Counted from the first letter of the stretch, positions 1 through 8,006 are shown. The stretch: 64,000 nt of DNA from Candidatus Shapirobacteria bacterium (GCA_028704885.1 JAQWEN010000001.1:186001-250000); one strand, 5' to 3'. Made by a program: numbers and translations. Notes: generated from the sequence alone by a model not told the origin.

Positions 1-353
1 ACCAAATTTATTGTGAGCTGGAAGGATTAATTAAAAAATATAAAGTCGAGGCGATGGCGATTGAAACCTTATTTTTTGCTAAAAATGCCAAGTCAGCAAT
101 TAAAGTGGCTGAGGCAATTGGAGTGATTAAAATTTGCGGCCAAAAAAATAAAATTGAAGTAGTGGGATTTACACCTCTTCAAGTAAAGATGGCGTTGGTG
201 GGTTATGGTCGAGCCGAAAAAGAACAAGTGGAGATAATGGTTCGCAATTTTTTAGGTTTGGAAAAAAATATTAGTCCAAGCCATGCATCGGACGCAGTAG
301 CGGTGGCGCTGACTTATCTGTTTACTAATAAAAATTTGGCTGGTTTGATGTAG
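1..353 (+). CDS. ruvC: Holliday junction endonuclease RuvC (3' part)
   Basis: This is the 3' part of RuvC, the dimeric endonuclease that nicks Holliday junctions moved by RuvAB. The frame is open from base 3, so the start lies left of the window; about 116 residues are visible. The segment AIETLFF carries the glutamate of the RNase H-like active site and SHASDAVAVAL near the C terminus carries the last acidic residues, both typical of RuvC. ruvA and ruvB follow on the same strand after 56 bases, giving a ruvCAB order. The first catalytic aspartate is outside the window, but the family assignment is secure. Confidence 0.95.
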   Translation, partial: QIYCELEGLIKKYKVEAMAIETLFFAKNAKSAIKVAEAIGVIKICGQKNKIEVVGFTPLQVKMALVGYGRAEKEQVEIMVRNFLGLEKNISPSHASDAVAVALTYLFTNKNLAGLM

Positions 354-397
354 TTTAGGGGGTATTAGATAGTCTTTGGGTTTTGTTTGGTTTAGTG

Positions 398-403
398 TAA
401 AAT
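398..403 (+). promoter_or_regulatory. -10 hexamer of ruvA, leaderless-type
   Basis: The hexamer TAAAAT ends six bases before the ruvA ATG at 410, within GTGTAAAATGG. At this distance transcription would begin at or next to the start codon. The same arrangement recurs before many genes in the window. No good -35 box is seen. Confidence 0.5.
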
Positions 404-409
404 GGAGCT

Positions 410-982
410 ATGATTTCGAGTCTAAAAGGAGAAATTTCAGCAATTGGTAATAATTTTGTAGAAATTGAAGTTCATGATGTCGGCTATTTAGTTTGGTGCG
501 GATTGAATTTTTTAAAGAGAAGAAATGTGGGGGAGAAAATAAAAATTTACACTTACCAAGCAGTATCGGAAAATGATGTTGGTTTGTTTGGATTTGAAAC
601 AACCAATGAAGTTAACTTATTTAAAATGTTAATCTCGGTGTCTGGAGTTGGGCCGAAAACTGGAGCCCAAATAATGGGTCAGGTGGATAGTGAAGAAATT
701 ATTAAAGCAATTGGAAATGCAGATGTTAAATTTTTTGAAAAGGTAAAAGGAATTGGTAAGAAAACAGCGCAAAGAATTATTATTGATTTGAAATCAAAAA
801 TTGGGGGATTGGGGGAATTGGACTTAAGTAAAGATGATGAAAAAATAGTCGAAGATGATTTGGCCCAAAGTTTAAAACAGTTGGGATTTGATCGAAAAGA
901 AATTGAAAAAGTAGTAGCTAAACTACCAACCGAGCTAATTACCATTGAAGAAAAATTAGAATGGTGTTTGGGAAATATGTAG
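410..982 (+). CDS. ruvA: Holliday junction branch migration protein RuvA
   Basis: RuvA is the tetrameric DNA-binding subunit that loads the RuvB motor on Holliday junctions. At 190 residues it has normal length. The N-terminal OB-like domain (about 1-62) is followed by two helix-hairpin-helix motifs, around SVSGVGPKTG (residues 77-86) and VKGIGKKTAQ (residues 111-120), and a C-terminal RuvB-contact domain (about 145-190) containing LKQLGFDRKEIEKVV. The ATG lies six bases after a TAAAAT hexamer, so it may be translated from a leaderless mRNA. ruvB follows after 32 bases. Confidence 0.96.
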   Translation: MISSLKGEISAIGNNFVEIEVHDVGYLVWCGLNFLKRRNVGEKIKIYTYQAVSENDVGLFGFETTNEVNLFKMLISVSGVGPKTGAQIMGQVDSEEIIKAIGNADVKFFEKVKGIGKKTAQRIIIDLKSKIGGLGELDLSKDDEKIVEDDLAQSLKQLGFDRKEIEKVVAKLPTELITIEEKLEWCLGNM

Positions 983-1014
983 TTAATTAAGAATTAAAAA
1001 TTAATAATTTAATA

Positions 1015-2004
1015 ATGGATAAAAAAATTTTAGATCCCAAAATTGAAACAGAAGATAAAGTGGTGGAAAAAAGTTTACGTCCACAAAAACTGAATGAATT
1101 TATTGGACAGGAGAAACTAAAAGAACAATTAAAGATTTTTTTGGAAGCGGCTAAAACCCGAGGAGAAGCTTTGGATCATATTTTATTTTATGGTCCCCCA
1201 GGTCTAGGAAAAACGACTTTGGCATTTTTGATGGCCAGAGAAATGGGCAGTAATATTAAAATGACTTCTGGTCCAGCATTGACTAGAGCAGGAGATTTGG
1301 CCTCAATTTTGACGGGTCTTAAAAAGGGTGATTTTTTGTTTATTGACGAAATTCATCGATTAAATAAATTGGTCGAAGAAATGCTTTATAGTGCGATGGA
1401 AGATTTTGCTTTGGATATTGTCCTTGGTAAAGGACCATCAGCAAAAACTGTTAGGCTTAATTTGCAGAAATTTACCTTAGTTGGGGCAACAACTAGAATT
1501 GGACTGATTTCAGGGCCAATGAGAGATCGATTTGGCTATGTTCAACAACTAGATTTTTATGATGATGAAGATTTAAAAGAAATTATTGAAAGAACGGGAG
1601 AAGTTTTGAAAGTAAAGATAGAATCGGAAGCGGCTAAATCGATTTCGAAAAGGTCTCGAGGAACACCAAGAATTGCTAACCGATTATTGCGACGAGTTCG
1701 CGATTATGCCCAGGTAAACCCTCTTTCGCATAAAGCTACAGATGGGCAAGCAATGATTACAGTTGAACATGTAGACAAGGCATTAAAGATGTTAGGGGTA
1801 GATGAAGATGGATTATCAGATGCTGATAGAAAATATTTGGAAATTATTGAAATACAGTATGGCGGCGGACCAGTGGGAGTGGAAAATATTGCGGCAGCAT
1901 TGACTGAAGATGTGGGGACAATTACTGAAGTCTACGAACCATTTTTGATGAAAAAAGGATTAATAAAAAGAACGCCAAAGGGCAGGGTTTTGACCAGACT
2001 TTAA
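1015..2004 (+). CDS. ruvB: Holliday junction branch migration motor RuvB
   Basis: RuvB is the hexameric AAA+ helicase that drives branch migration with RuvA. The 329 residues match the family. Visible motifs are Walker A GPPGLGKT (60-67), Walker B FLFIDEIH (107-114), sensor 1 around GATTR, the arginine-finger region GPMRDRFG, and sensor 2 around SRGTPRIANRLLRRVRD. The C-terminal winged helix (about 265-329) ends in KGRVLTRL. It is the last gene of the ruvCAB cluster and is followed closely by a convergent small gene. Confidence 0.97.
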   Translation: MDKKILDPKIETEDKVVEKSLRPQKLNEFIGQEKLKEQLKIFLEAAKTRGEALDHILFYGPPGLGKTTLAFLMAREMGSNIKMTSGPALTRAGDLASILTGLKKGDFLFIDEIHRLNKLVEEMLYSAMEDFALDIVLGKGPSAKTVRLNLQKFTLVGATTRIGLISGPMRDRFGYVQQLDFYDDEDLKEIIERTGEVLKVKIESEAAKSISKRSRGTPRIANRLLRRVRDYAQVNPLSHKATDGQAMITVEHVDKALKMLGVDEDGLSDADRKYLEIIEIQYGGGPVGVENIAAALTEDVGTITEVYEPFLMKKGLIKRTPKGRVLTRL

Positions 2005-2006
2005 AT

Positions 2007-2264
2007 TTATTCGGTTTGGATTCCAAGTAACCAAAGCACGGCTTCTTTTCGGTAACGGCGATCACCACGGGCGTTAATGCGGATAGCTGGCAATTTGCCA
2101 CGTTTACCCCATCTTTTAATGGTTAATTTGCTAACACGAAGCAAATCGGCAACTTCAGCGACGGTTAAAAGGTCGGGAAGATTGTCGATAGAGACTCCAT
2201 TTATTTTTTTTGGGGCGGTTGGCTGTTTCACAAGTTTGTCTTGTGATTCGTTTTGATAGTCCAT
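2007..2264 (-). CDS. Helix-turn-helix (excisionase/MerR-like) DNA-binding protein
   Basis: This 85-residue protein has a disordered lysine/proline-containing N terminus (1-30) and then a single HTH domain: LLTVAEVADLLRVSKLTIKRW (about 32-52) followed by a wing with GDRRYRKEAVLWLLG. This is the HTH_17/excisionase-type fold in which the helix pair recognises DNA and the RRYRKEA segment forms the wing. Such proteins are either phage-type excisionases or small regulators. No integrase or other phage gene lies next to it, so a stand-alone regulator is more likely. Its target is unknown. It ends two bases from ruvB, tail to tail. Confidence 0.75.
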   Translation of the reverse strand: MDYQNESQDKLVKQPTAPKKINGVSIDNLPDLLTVAEVADLLRVSKLTIKRWGKRGKLPAIRINARGDRRYRKEAVLWLLGIQTE

Positions 2265-2360
2265 TAGTTGGGTCCTTTTATATCGAAATAATGATTAACT
2301 ATATTCAGTAAAACATATTGGATATTAGTGTGTCAATAATCAACTTTATTTTGTTTAAAA

Positions 2361-2440
2361 TTTCTCGTCACGGAATTTTTATGTAATCGGCGAATGTGCG
2401 TAGCACGTTCGATATTACAAAAAATTGTGACTTTAAAATT
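2361..2440. repeat. Palindromic interspersed repeat, copy 1
   Basis: An 80-base imperfect palindrome with core CGAATGTGCGTAGCACGTTCG at its centre (shown here only as a landmark, 2391-2411), flanked by GTCAC...GTGAC and AATTTTT...AAAAATT arms. Two relatives occur at 29434-29516 and 34360-34446. It lies in the spacer between divergent genes and could fold as one long hairpin. No coding potential is seen. Confidence 0.75.
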
Positions 2441-2461
2441 TTAAAAATAATAAAAATAATT

Positions 2462-2516
2462 TCTCCCTTTGTTAAGGGGAGATGGTCCCGCTGCCGCGGG
2501 ACCAGAGAGGATTTTT
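2462..2516. repeat. Adjacent hairpins in the spacer before 2534
   Basis: Two hairpins are visible: CTCCC/GGGGAG around 2463-2482, and a perfect nine-base stem TGGTCCCGC/GCGGGACCA with a TGCC loop at about 2485-2506, followed by a T run. The second is far more GC-rich than its surroundings. It could terminate transcription or be a remnant of a small palindromic element similar to that at 35330-35425. Confidence 0.45.
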
Positions 2517-2533
2517 TAGTGTAAAATGAACAT

Positions 2534-3523
2534 ATGGAATATAAAATTGGATTTTTTGGAGTGAAAAGTTGGGAAAGAGAAATAATTGAAAAAGAAATTA
2601 TAAAATTGGATAGTTTTGGAATTGGAATTTTTGAAGATGAAGTTCAAGACAACCTAGAATTGGCTGATAAGTATGACATAATTTCTCCTTTTGTTTATTC
2701 AAAAATGGATAAGCAGGTATTGGATAAGTTGCCAAATTTAAAAATGATTGCCACCAGGTCAACTGGCTTTGATCATATAGACATTGAAGAATGTAGAAAA
2801 AGAAAAATAGAAGTTTGTAATGTGCCGGTTTACGGGTCATCAACAGTAGCTGAATATGCAATTGCTTTAATGTTGGCGATTACTAAAAAAATAGTTGAGG
2901 CTCATCAGTCGGTGGAGAATGGTGAGTTTAATCCGGAGGGTTTAACTGGAATTGATATCAATGGAAAAACATTGGGTGTCATAGGTGTTGGAAACATCGG
3001 TCAAAATGTGGTGCACATCGCTAAAGCCTTGGGAATGAAAGTTTTAGGAGTGGACGCAAGATTAACTCCTGAAACGGCAAAAAAAATCGGTTGTAAAATT
3101 GTGGATTTAGAAACTTGTTTGAAGATGTCGGATATTATTACTTTACATGTGCCATCATTGCCGGAAACTTTTCATTTAATTAATAAAAAGAATATTAAAC
3201 TGATGAAAAAGGGAAGTTATCTGGTAAATACTTCAAGAGGACCAGTAATTGAAACTGAGGCAATTGTGTGGGCTTTGAATAATAAAATTTTAACTGGAGC
3301 AGCTCTGGATGTAACTGAGGAAGAAAATTTATTGGAAAGTATGAGTGTGGTAATGAGTAAAAAAATTACTAAAGATGATTTACAGGAAGTGTTGAGTTTT
3401 CATATGCTGCGCGATCGGGATGATGTAATTTTTACACCTCATAATGCCTTTAATACTAAAGAAGCAATCGGCAGAATTGTGGAGACAACAGTGGAAAATA
3501 TTAAGAAATTTATGGTAAAGTAA
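2534..3523 (+). CDS. D-isomer-specific 2-hydroxyacid dehydrogenase (D-lactate dehydrogenase-like)
   Basis: An NAD-dependent oxidoreductase of 329 residues that would interconvert a D-2-hydroxyacid and its 2-oxoacid, probably D-lactate and pyruvate. The nucleotide-binding glycines are GVGNIG (151-156). Catalytic candidates are Arg235 in NTSRGP, a Glu in TEEEN (262-264) and His303 in TPHNAFN. The substrate-domain motif NVPVYGSSTVAEYAI (97-110) is typical. A TAAAAT hexamer sits six bases before the ATG. The precise substrate cannot be read from sequence; D-lactate is the best guess for a fermentative cell. Confidence 0.88.
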   Translation: MEYKIGFFGVKSWEREIIEKEIIKLDSFGIGIFEDEVQDNLELADKYDIISPFVYSKMDKQVLDKLPNLKMIATRSTGFDHIDIEECRKRKIEVCNVPVYGSSTVAEYAIALMLAITKKIVEAHQSVENGEFNPEGLTGIDINGKTLGVIGVGNIGQNVVHIAKALGMKVLGVDARLTPETAKKIGCKIVDLETCLKMSDIITLHVPSLPETFHLINKKNIKLMKKGSYLVNTSRGPVIETEAIVWALNNKILTGAALDVTEEENLLESMSVVMSKKITKDDLQEVLSFHMLRDRDDVIFTPHNAFNTKEAIGRIVETTVENIKKFMVK

Positions 3524-3528
3524 GCTTT

Positions 3529-4425
3529 ATGGAAATTGGAAGAGGAGAGTTTTTACCTAAAATAGCAGATCGACCAGCTGGAGTGGACATGAATCAATTT
3601 AAGGGTTTGAAAAATGAAGATACATTTAGTGAAAGATCAATTGCTTTTGATAAGAATAAAATTTTGGAAAAAAGAGAGGAATTCACAATAAATCACAGTG
3701 AAAATAGATTTGGTTATAAGGGTGGTGATGCTTTGGAATCGGTTTTGGATAAGTGGGCTAATTTAAGTGGCTGGTTTGGAGGAGAAAGTGTTTTGATTAA
3801 GGCTAGTGAATTTGAAGATTATTTTAATGGAGTTGATTTTTATTTGGAATTTAAGGGTCAAAATCAAGATGATCTTAAAAAAAGAGTGATCTTGGCGATT
3901 GATGCAACTTCGGCAGTTGATAATAGTAAATTGATAGGCAAGATTGATTCAGCTGTTTATAAGGTAACAACTCGAGGTGGAGTAGATATTAAATATTACA
4001 AATCGGCAATAGATGGATCGATGGGCTATTTAAAGGGAGCTATTCCAATAGTAATTGGAGTAGATCACAATCATGCTGATGATTTTCAGATCCATGCTGG
4101 TGAAAATAATTTTTTCAGAAATCACCCGGATCAAGTAAGCTTTTTAGAAGAAATTAATTTGCAATTAGATTATTATCTGACTTTGGAAATAGCAGATGAA
4201 ATGAGAACTAAAATTGAAGAGGCAAAAAAAATAATGAGTCAAGTCTGGGAAGAAAAGAAAGGTTTAAAGAAAATAGTTGAAGATAAAACTGCCAGTGAAT
4301 TAAATTATTATGTAGAAAACAAAACTAGGGAAAGAAAAATAATTTCGGAATCTAAAAGGGAAGAAATAAAAACAGTGGGCAAAAAAGTGTCTTTGCCTTA
4401 CGGAATTAAACCGACAAAAAAATAA
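3529..4425 (+). CDS. Hypothetical protein, 298 aa
   Basis: I do not recognise a named family. The protein has no signal peptide or membrane segment. The middle (about 95-130) reads FNGVDFYLEF, then VILAIDATSAVD, an arrangement of strands with acidic residues that faintly recalls nuclease-like folds, but no complete PD-(D/E)XK signature is visible. A segment AIPIVIGVDHNHAD (about 180-193) follows, and the C-terminal third (225-298) is a charged coiled-coil-like region ending in a basic tail. It starts six bases after the dehydrogenase and is probably cotranscribed. It ends at a terminator shared with the converging gene. Confidence 0.8.
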   Translation: MEIGRGEFLPKIADRPAGVDMNQFKGLKNEDTFSERSIAFDKNKILEKREEFTINHSENRFGYKGGDALESVLDKWANLSGWFGGESVLIKASEFEDYFNGVDFYLEFKGQNQDDLKKRVILAIDATSAVDNSKLIGKIDSAVYKVTTRGGVDIKYYKSAIDGSMGYLKGAIPIVIGVDHNHADDFQIHAGENNFFRNHPDQVSFLEEINLQLDYYLTLEIADEMRTKIEEAKKIMSQVWEEKKGLKKIVEDKTASELNYYVENKTRERKIISESKREEIKTVGKKVSLPYGIKPTKK

Positions 4426-4469
4426 AAAGCCCCAAACTGAGAAGATAAATCCTCTAAGAAGGGGGCTTT
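4426..4469. terminator. Bidirectional terminator between convergent genes
   Basis: AAAGCCCC pairs with GGGGCTTT across a 28-base loop that itself contains GAGAAGATAAATCCTCT-like pairing. The A and T runs on both sides suit termination for the plus-strand gene ending at 4425 and the minus-strand gene ending at 4495. Confidence 0.75.
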
Positions 4470-4494
4470 GATGAATGAAAAAAAGAAAAGAGGT

Positions 4495-4848
4495 TCATTG
4501 TTGAATGAATATTCGGTAAAACCATTCAATGTTAGTCCAAGTGGCTCGATTATGCCAAATAAGAATATCAAGTTTTTTACTTAAAGTAAGGCATAAAACG
4601 CCAGTACCTTCATTCAAAACGAAATGATTTTCTTTATCAGCCATAAAAGCTTCACTTACCTCGTTCTCTTTAATAAATCGATATTGTTCTATCTTTTTGG
4701 AAAAGATAAAACTGGTTTGATTGTCGTCGGTTTTTAGATTAATAAATAAGCCGGTGAGGGAATCAGGAAGAGGTTTTTCATTTTTAATGAAGAAAATTAA
4801 AGGGCTGGGTGATTTTGGAATTGATCTAATTCCAATTACACAAGGCAC
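4495..4848 (-). CDS. Small unknown protein, paralogue of the 5019-5408 protein
   Basis: A 117-residue protein of unknown function. The GTG at 4848 is chosen because AAAGGAGG lies nine bases upstream; the longer frame lacks a ribosome site. The middle, with SLTGLFINLKT, FSKKIEQYRFIKENE and FVLNEGTGVLCLTLSKK, lines up with the next minus-strand protein (SLFGIFDIHFT, TNKVKEYHFVKSQE, IVMNEDICNPICFHLTEKR), so the two are paralogues. The pattern of alternating hydrophobic residues suggests a beta-rich domain. It has its own promoter (4911-4939) and terminator. Confidence 0.7.
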   Translation of the reverse strand: MPCVIGIRSIPKSPSPLIFFIKNEKPLPDSLTGLFINLKTDDNQTSFIFSKKIEQYRFIKENEVSEAFMADKENHFVLNEGTGVLCLTLSKKLDILIWHNRATWTNIEWFYRIFIQQ

Positions 4849-4910
4849 TTTAGTTTGCCTCCTTTCTTTATATAAGTAAAAGTACAAATACTTCGCTATT
4901 GAAGTTATTT

Positions 4911-4939
4911 ATTATACTATAGGATATAAAAAAAGTCAA
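4911..4939 (-). promoter_or_regulatory. Sigma-70-type promoter for 4848-4495
   Basis: On the minus strand TTGACT and TATAAT are separated by exactly 17 bases. The spacer contains ATATCCTATAG, a motif shared with other small-gene promoters. The -35 box starts directly after the T run of the preceding terminator (4941-4985). Confidence 0.85.
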
Positions 4940-4940
4940 G

Positions 4941-4985
4941 AAAAAGCCCTGATTGTTTTATTTTTGATTTAAAACAGCCAGGGCT
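4941..4985 (-). terminator. Terminator of the 5408-5019 gene
   Basis: AGCCCTG...CAGGGCT stem closed by an inner CTGTTTTAAA/AAAACAAT pairing, followed on the minus strand by TTTTTC. It separates two neighbouring paralogous cassettes. Confidence 0.75.
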
Positions 4986-5018
4986 GAGAAATGGATTGGA
5001 GGTAGCGGCGTGATTGAA

Positions 5019-5408
5019 TTATTCTTCCTCGAAGGTTGATTTTGGGTTTATCCTTCTGAGGATGAAATTTTTTTCGCCTGGGAGCAGTTGAGAAATAATA
5101 ATGTTGTCAACATCGCTGTCAATTTCTTGATCTTTTTCTTTGATTCGTTTTTCTGTTAAATGAAAACATATGGGGTTACAGATATCTTCATTCATGACGA
5201 TAGTGGCGTATTGTTCATCTGTGGGAAAAAAAGTAAATTCTTGGCTTTTGACAAAGTGATATTCTTTCACTTTATTGGTGAATCTGATTTTGACTCCATT
5301 TTTAGTAAAATGAATGTCAAATATTCCAAACAGTGAGGTGTCTTTTTCAATAGCGCGTTCATAAAACACTCTATCAAATTCATCAAGGACCTGAAGAGCA
5401 ATGCACAT
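5019..5408 (-). CDS. Small unknown protein, paralogue of the 4495-4848 protein
   Basis: A 129-residue soluble protein without a recognised family. Residues about 25-95 align with the neighbouring protein at 4495-4848, showing a duplicated pair. The C-terminal 35 residues (IIISQLLPGEKNFILRRINPKSTFEEE region) are not shared. An AGGAGGT ribosome site lies nine bases before the ATG. The 5' leader contains GTTATTC/GAATAAC and ACCCA/TGGGT hairpins. The gene has its own promoter and terminator, so it is expressed independently of its paralogue. Confidence 0.75.
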   Translation of the reverse strand: MCIALQVLDEFDRVFYERAIEKDTSLFGIFDIHFTKNGVKIRFTNKVKEYHFVKSQEFTFFPTDEQYATIVMNEDICNPICFHLTEKRIKEKDQEIDSDVDNIIISQLLPGEKNFILRRINPKSTFEEE

Positions 5409-5474
5409 AAAATAATTACCTCCTAATTTTTAATACCCATTATTGGGTGTTATTCGCTTTTGAATAACGTGGAT

Positions 5475-5503
5475 ATTATAACACTTATAGGATAGATTTG
5501 CAA
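5475..5503 (-). promoter_or_regulatory. Promoter for 5408-5019
   Basis: TTGCAA and TATAAT with a 17-base spacer on the minus strand; the spacer holds CTATCCTATAAG, the motif shared by the small-gene cassettes. Confidence 0.75.
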
Positions 5504-5525
5504 GCTAAATTGATATTTTATCGAA

Positions 5526-5993
5526 TTAATTTCGAGTGAAATCGTCTGCCAATCTAGTAATATCTTCTTCGGTGGATGGATCTAAAGGATCATGGTGAAT
5601 CCAAATTTCAGCAACTACTCCGGCCTGATCTAAACCACAAAGCCGGTGAATTTCTTCGGTTTTAATAGTAATGGTTTTTCCTGATTCAATAATTAATTCA
5701 TCTTTATTGAGGACAATTTTAACCGGTCCATCGATAATATGCCATCTTTCTGAACGTTTATGATGGATTTGAAGGGAAAGTCTCTTGCCGGGCTCGACAA
5801 GGAGTATTTTGGGGCTAATAAATTGATTACCGGGATTAAAATCAGGAAAAAATAGTTTTAAAAAATTATTTAAAGAATCAGGAGAAATATGCCAAAAGGC
5901 GCCCCAGGGACGGTCAAGATCTTTGAAAGAAACCGAAAGCTGATTATCAACTAACCATTTTTCAGTTTTATCGATCAGTTCTATTTTTGTCAT
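5526..5993 (-). CDS. Cupin-domain mannose-6-phosphate isomerase-type protein
   Basis: A 155-residue single-domain protein matching the C-terminal cupin of bifunctional ManC/type II phosphomannose isomerases. Residues about 24-35 read DRPWGAFWHI, then KILLVEPGKRLSLQIHHKRSE (62-82), with the metal-binding HH and later E and H residues, and WHIIDGPVKIVLN. It would isomerise fructose-6-phosphate and mannose-6-phosphate. The partner nucleotidyltransferase domain is encoded divergently from base 6019, only 25 bases away, so the usual two-domain enzyme is split here. Activity is inferred from family membership. Confidence 0.82.
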   Translation of the reverse strand: MTKIELIDKTEKWLVDNQLSVSFKDLDRPWGAFWHISPDSLNNFLKLFFPDFNPGNQFISPKILLVEPGKRLSLQIHHKRSERWHIIDGPVKIVLNKDELIIESGKTITIKTEEIHRLCGLDQAGVVAEIWIHHDPLDPSTEEDITRLADDFTRN

Positions 5994-6018
5994 TTTATTA
6001 TTATATAATAATCAATAT

Positions 6019-7074
6019 ATGAAACCAGTAATAATCTGCGGGGGAATTGGCAGCAAGATGTGGCCAATGAGCCGAAGCACTATGCCAAAGCATTTTTTAC
6101 CATTGGTTAATGGTAAATCTTTATTTCAATTAAATTGGGAAGCTTTGAGAAAAAGATTTAGCCCGGAAGAAATATTTCTGCAAACTAATGAAGTTCAGGC
6201 TAAAATTGCTAAAGATTTAGTTTCAGAAATTGTCGAAGAGAATATTTTTGTGGAACCAGAAATGAGAAATCAAGGCCCGGCAACTGGATTTGCAGCAGCT
6301 CAATTGATTAAAAGAGGATTTGGAGATGAACCCTTTATTTTGGTTCAGGCAGATGTTTTAAGAGAACCGGATGAAAAGTTCTTAGACATGATTGGGGAAC
6401 AGGAAAAATTAGGTAAATCGACCGATAAATATATTACTGGGGGATTTATGCCTCAGTCAATAGTTAGGGGGGTAGATTATTTGGTTAAAGGAAATTTGGT
6501 AAGCGAAAATAATGGGGTGAAAATATTTGAAGTGGCTGATTATATTGATAGAAGCGAGGAAGAAAAAATTAAAGAATATTTGGGAACTGATAAATTGTTA
6601 CTCCATGCTAATCATACTTCGATGACGTCAAATAATTTATTAAAAATGTATCAAAAATATAAACCGGAATGGTATGAACCATTAGTAGCGATTGCCAATA
6701 ATGGCGAGGTAGTGAGTGAATATGCCAAAATGCCAAAGGCAGGAATCGAAGAGGTGACTAAATTGGTTTATAAAAGCGGAGAAGCATTAGTAGTTGAATT
6801 GCCCTTTAATTGGGTTGATTTTGGGACTTGGGAATCGGTGGCTAATTATATGAAAGAAAAAGGAATGTATAAACCAGAAGATGTTTTAGAAATTGATGGT
6901 CAAGATAATTTTGTTTATAAAAAAGATAAAAAATACGTGGCTTTGATCGGAGTGGAAAATTTAGTGGTAATAGATACTGGTGATGGACTTTTGATTACCA
7001 AAAAAGATCAAACTGGAAAAGTGGGGATGGTGGTCGATAAATTGAAAGAAGAAAACAGAGTGGAGTTGTTATGA
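6019..7074 (+). CDS. manC: Mannose-1-phosphate guanylyltransferase
   Basis: A sugar-nucleotide transferase of 351 residues that would make GDP-mannose from GTP and mannose-1-phosphate. The N terminus has IICGGIGSKMWPMSR and MPKHFLPLVNGKSLFQ, the pyrophosphorylase signature (usually GG.GTRLWP.SR and PKQF), here with Ser-Lys-Met replacing the usual Thr-Arg-Leu. The region FNWVDFGTWESV (about 262-273) is also typical. The cupin isomerase domain normally fused at the C terminus is missing and is encoded divergently next door. The last codons overlap the start of the deaminase gene at 7071. Confidence 0.88.
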   Translation: MKPVIICGGIGSKMWPMSRSTMPKHFLPLVNGKSLFQLNWEALRKRFSPEEIFLQTNEVQAKIAKDLVSEIVEENIFVEPEMRNQGPATGFAAAQLIKRGFGDEPFILVQADVLREPDEKFLDMIGEQEKLGKSTDKYITGGFMPQSIVRGVDYLVKGNLVSENNGVKIFEVADYIDRSEEEKIKEYLGTDKLLLHANHTSMTSNNLLKMYQKYKPEWYEPLVAIANNGEVVSEYAKMPKAGIEEVTKLVYKSGEALVVELPFNWVDFGTWESVANYMKEKGMYKPEDVLEIDGQDNFVYKKDKKYVALIGVENLVVIDTGDGLLITKKDQTGKVGMVVDKLKEENRVELL

Positions 7075-7553
7075 AAAATGACGAGTTTTACATTAAAAAA
7101 TGTATAGAATTGGCTGAATTGTCGGTTAAAAATGGTGAAGCACCGTTTGGAAGTTTGATTGTTAAAAACGGGAAGATAATTGTTAAAGTGACCAACGCTA
7201 ATGAAAAAAAACATGATGTAACTAGTCATGCAGAAATAATGGCCATGAGAAAAGCGCAAAAAAAACTTAAGAGTAAAGATTTAAGTGATTGTGAAATTTA
7301 TTCAAATTGTGAACCTTGCCCGATGTGTTCTTTTATGATGAGAGAATTACATTTCAAAAAAGTAGTTTTTGGGGTTAGATCGCCTAATATGGGTGGTCAT
7401 AGTAAATGGAATGTTCTACAAGATAAAGGACTTTCTCAAATTAAACCTTATTTTAGTGATGAGCCGGAGGTGATTGGGGGAGTTTTGGAAAAAGAATGCA
7501 AAGAAACTTATACAAAAATTGGTTGGGGTGATTTTTTGGAAAAGATAAAATAA
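7071..7553 (+). CDS. Cytidine/deoxycytidylate deaminase-family protein (TadA/guanine deaminase-like)
   Basis: A zinc-dependent deaminase of 160 residues. The zinc site is visible as HAE (SHAEIMAMRKA, about 50-60) and PCPMC (about 82-86), with the catalytic Glu in HAE. The core NGEAPFGSLIVKNGKII is like tRNA adenosine deaminases and guanine deaminases. The C-terminal stretch with MGGHSKWNVLQDKGL does not match TadA closely, so the substrate (tRNA adenosine or a free base) is uncertain. The start overlaps the end of manC by four bases, implying translational coupling. A bidirectional terminator follows. Confidence 0.82.
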   Translation: MKNDEFYIKKCIELAELSVKNGEAPFGSLIVKNGKIIVKVTNANEKKHDVTSHAEIMAMRKAQKKLKSKDLSDCEIYSNCEPCPMCSFMMRELHFKKVVFGVRSPNMGGHSKWNVLQDKGLSQIKPYFSDEPEVIGGVLEKECKETYTKIGWGDFLEKIK

Positions 7554-7562
7554 AAAGGAACT

Positions 7563-7590
7563 AAAAAGCCCCGCAAAAGCGGGGCTTTAA
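7563..7590. terminator. Bidirectional terminator (deaminase / rplL)
   Basis: A perfect ten-base stem AAAGCCCCGC/GCGGGGCTTT with an AAAA loop between two converging genes. Confidence 0.9.
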
Positions 7591-7607
7591 GGTTTTAAAA
7601 TAAAAAA

Positions 7608-8006
7608 TTATTTTAATTCAACTTGAGCACCAGCAGCTTCCAATTTTGTTTTAGCATCATTAGCAGCTTCTTTTTTCATGGTACCAAGATCAGCTGGACA
7701 GGCATCGACCATATCTTTAGCTTCTTTTAGACCAAGTTCTGGTTTGAATTCTCGGACAGCTTTGATGACGGCAATTTTATTGGCGCCAGCAGAGGTGATA
7801 ATGACATCAAATTCAGTCTTTTCTTCTACAGGAGCAGCGGCAGTGGCAGCAGCACCGGTAGCAGCTACAGGAGCAGCAGCGACGGCTTTGACATCAAATT
7901 TTTCTTCAAGAGCTTTAACTAATTCGGAAAGCTCGAGAACTGAGAGTTCGGCAACAGAATCGAGTAATTTTTCGATTTTGGCACTTACTTTTTTATCTTC
8001 TGACAT
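7608..8006 (-). CDS. rplL: 50S ribosomal protein L7/L12
   Basis: The stalk protein bL12, which recruits translation GTPases. The 132 residues show the N-terminal dimerisation helices (LLDSVAELSVLELSELVKALE), an Ala/Pro-rich hinge (about 40-60), and the C-terminal domain with KTEFDVIITSAGANKIAVIK and GLGLKEAKDMVDA-type sequence (ELGLKEAKDMVDACP). It follows rplJ by 40 bases under the same leader. Separation from the rplK-rplA block by about 10 kb is unlike the usual beta-operon layout. Confidence 0.97.
   Translation of the reverse strand: MSEDKKVSAKIEKLLDSVAELSVLELSELVKALEEKFDVKAVAAAPVAATGAAATAAAPVEEKTEFDVIITSAGANKIAVIKAVREFKPELGLKEAKDMVDACPADLGTMKKEAANDAKTKLEAAGAQVELK

Noticed and set aside
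2007..2264. Prophage excisionase marking an integrated element
   Set aside because: No integrase, att-like repeats or phage genes flank it; ruvCAB and metabolic genes surround it.
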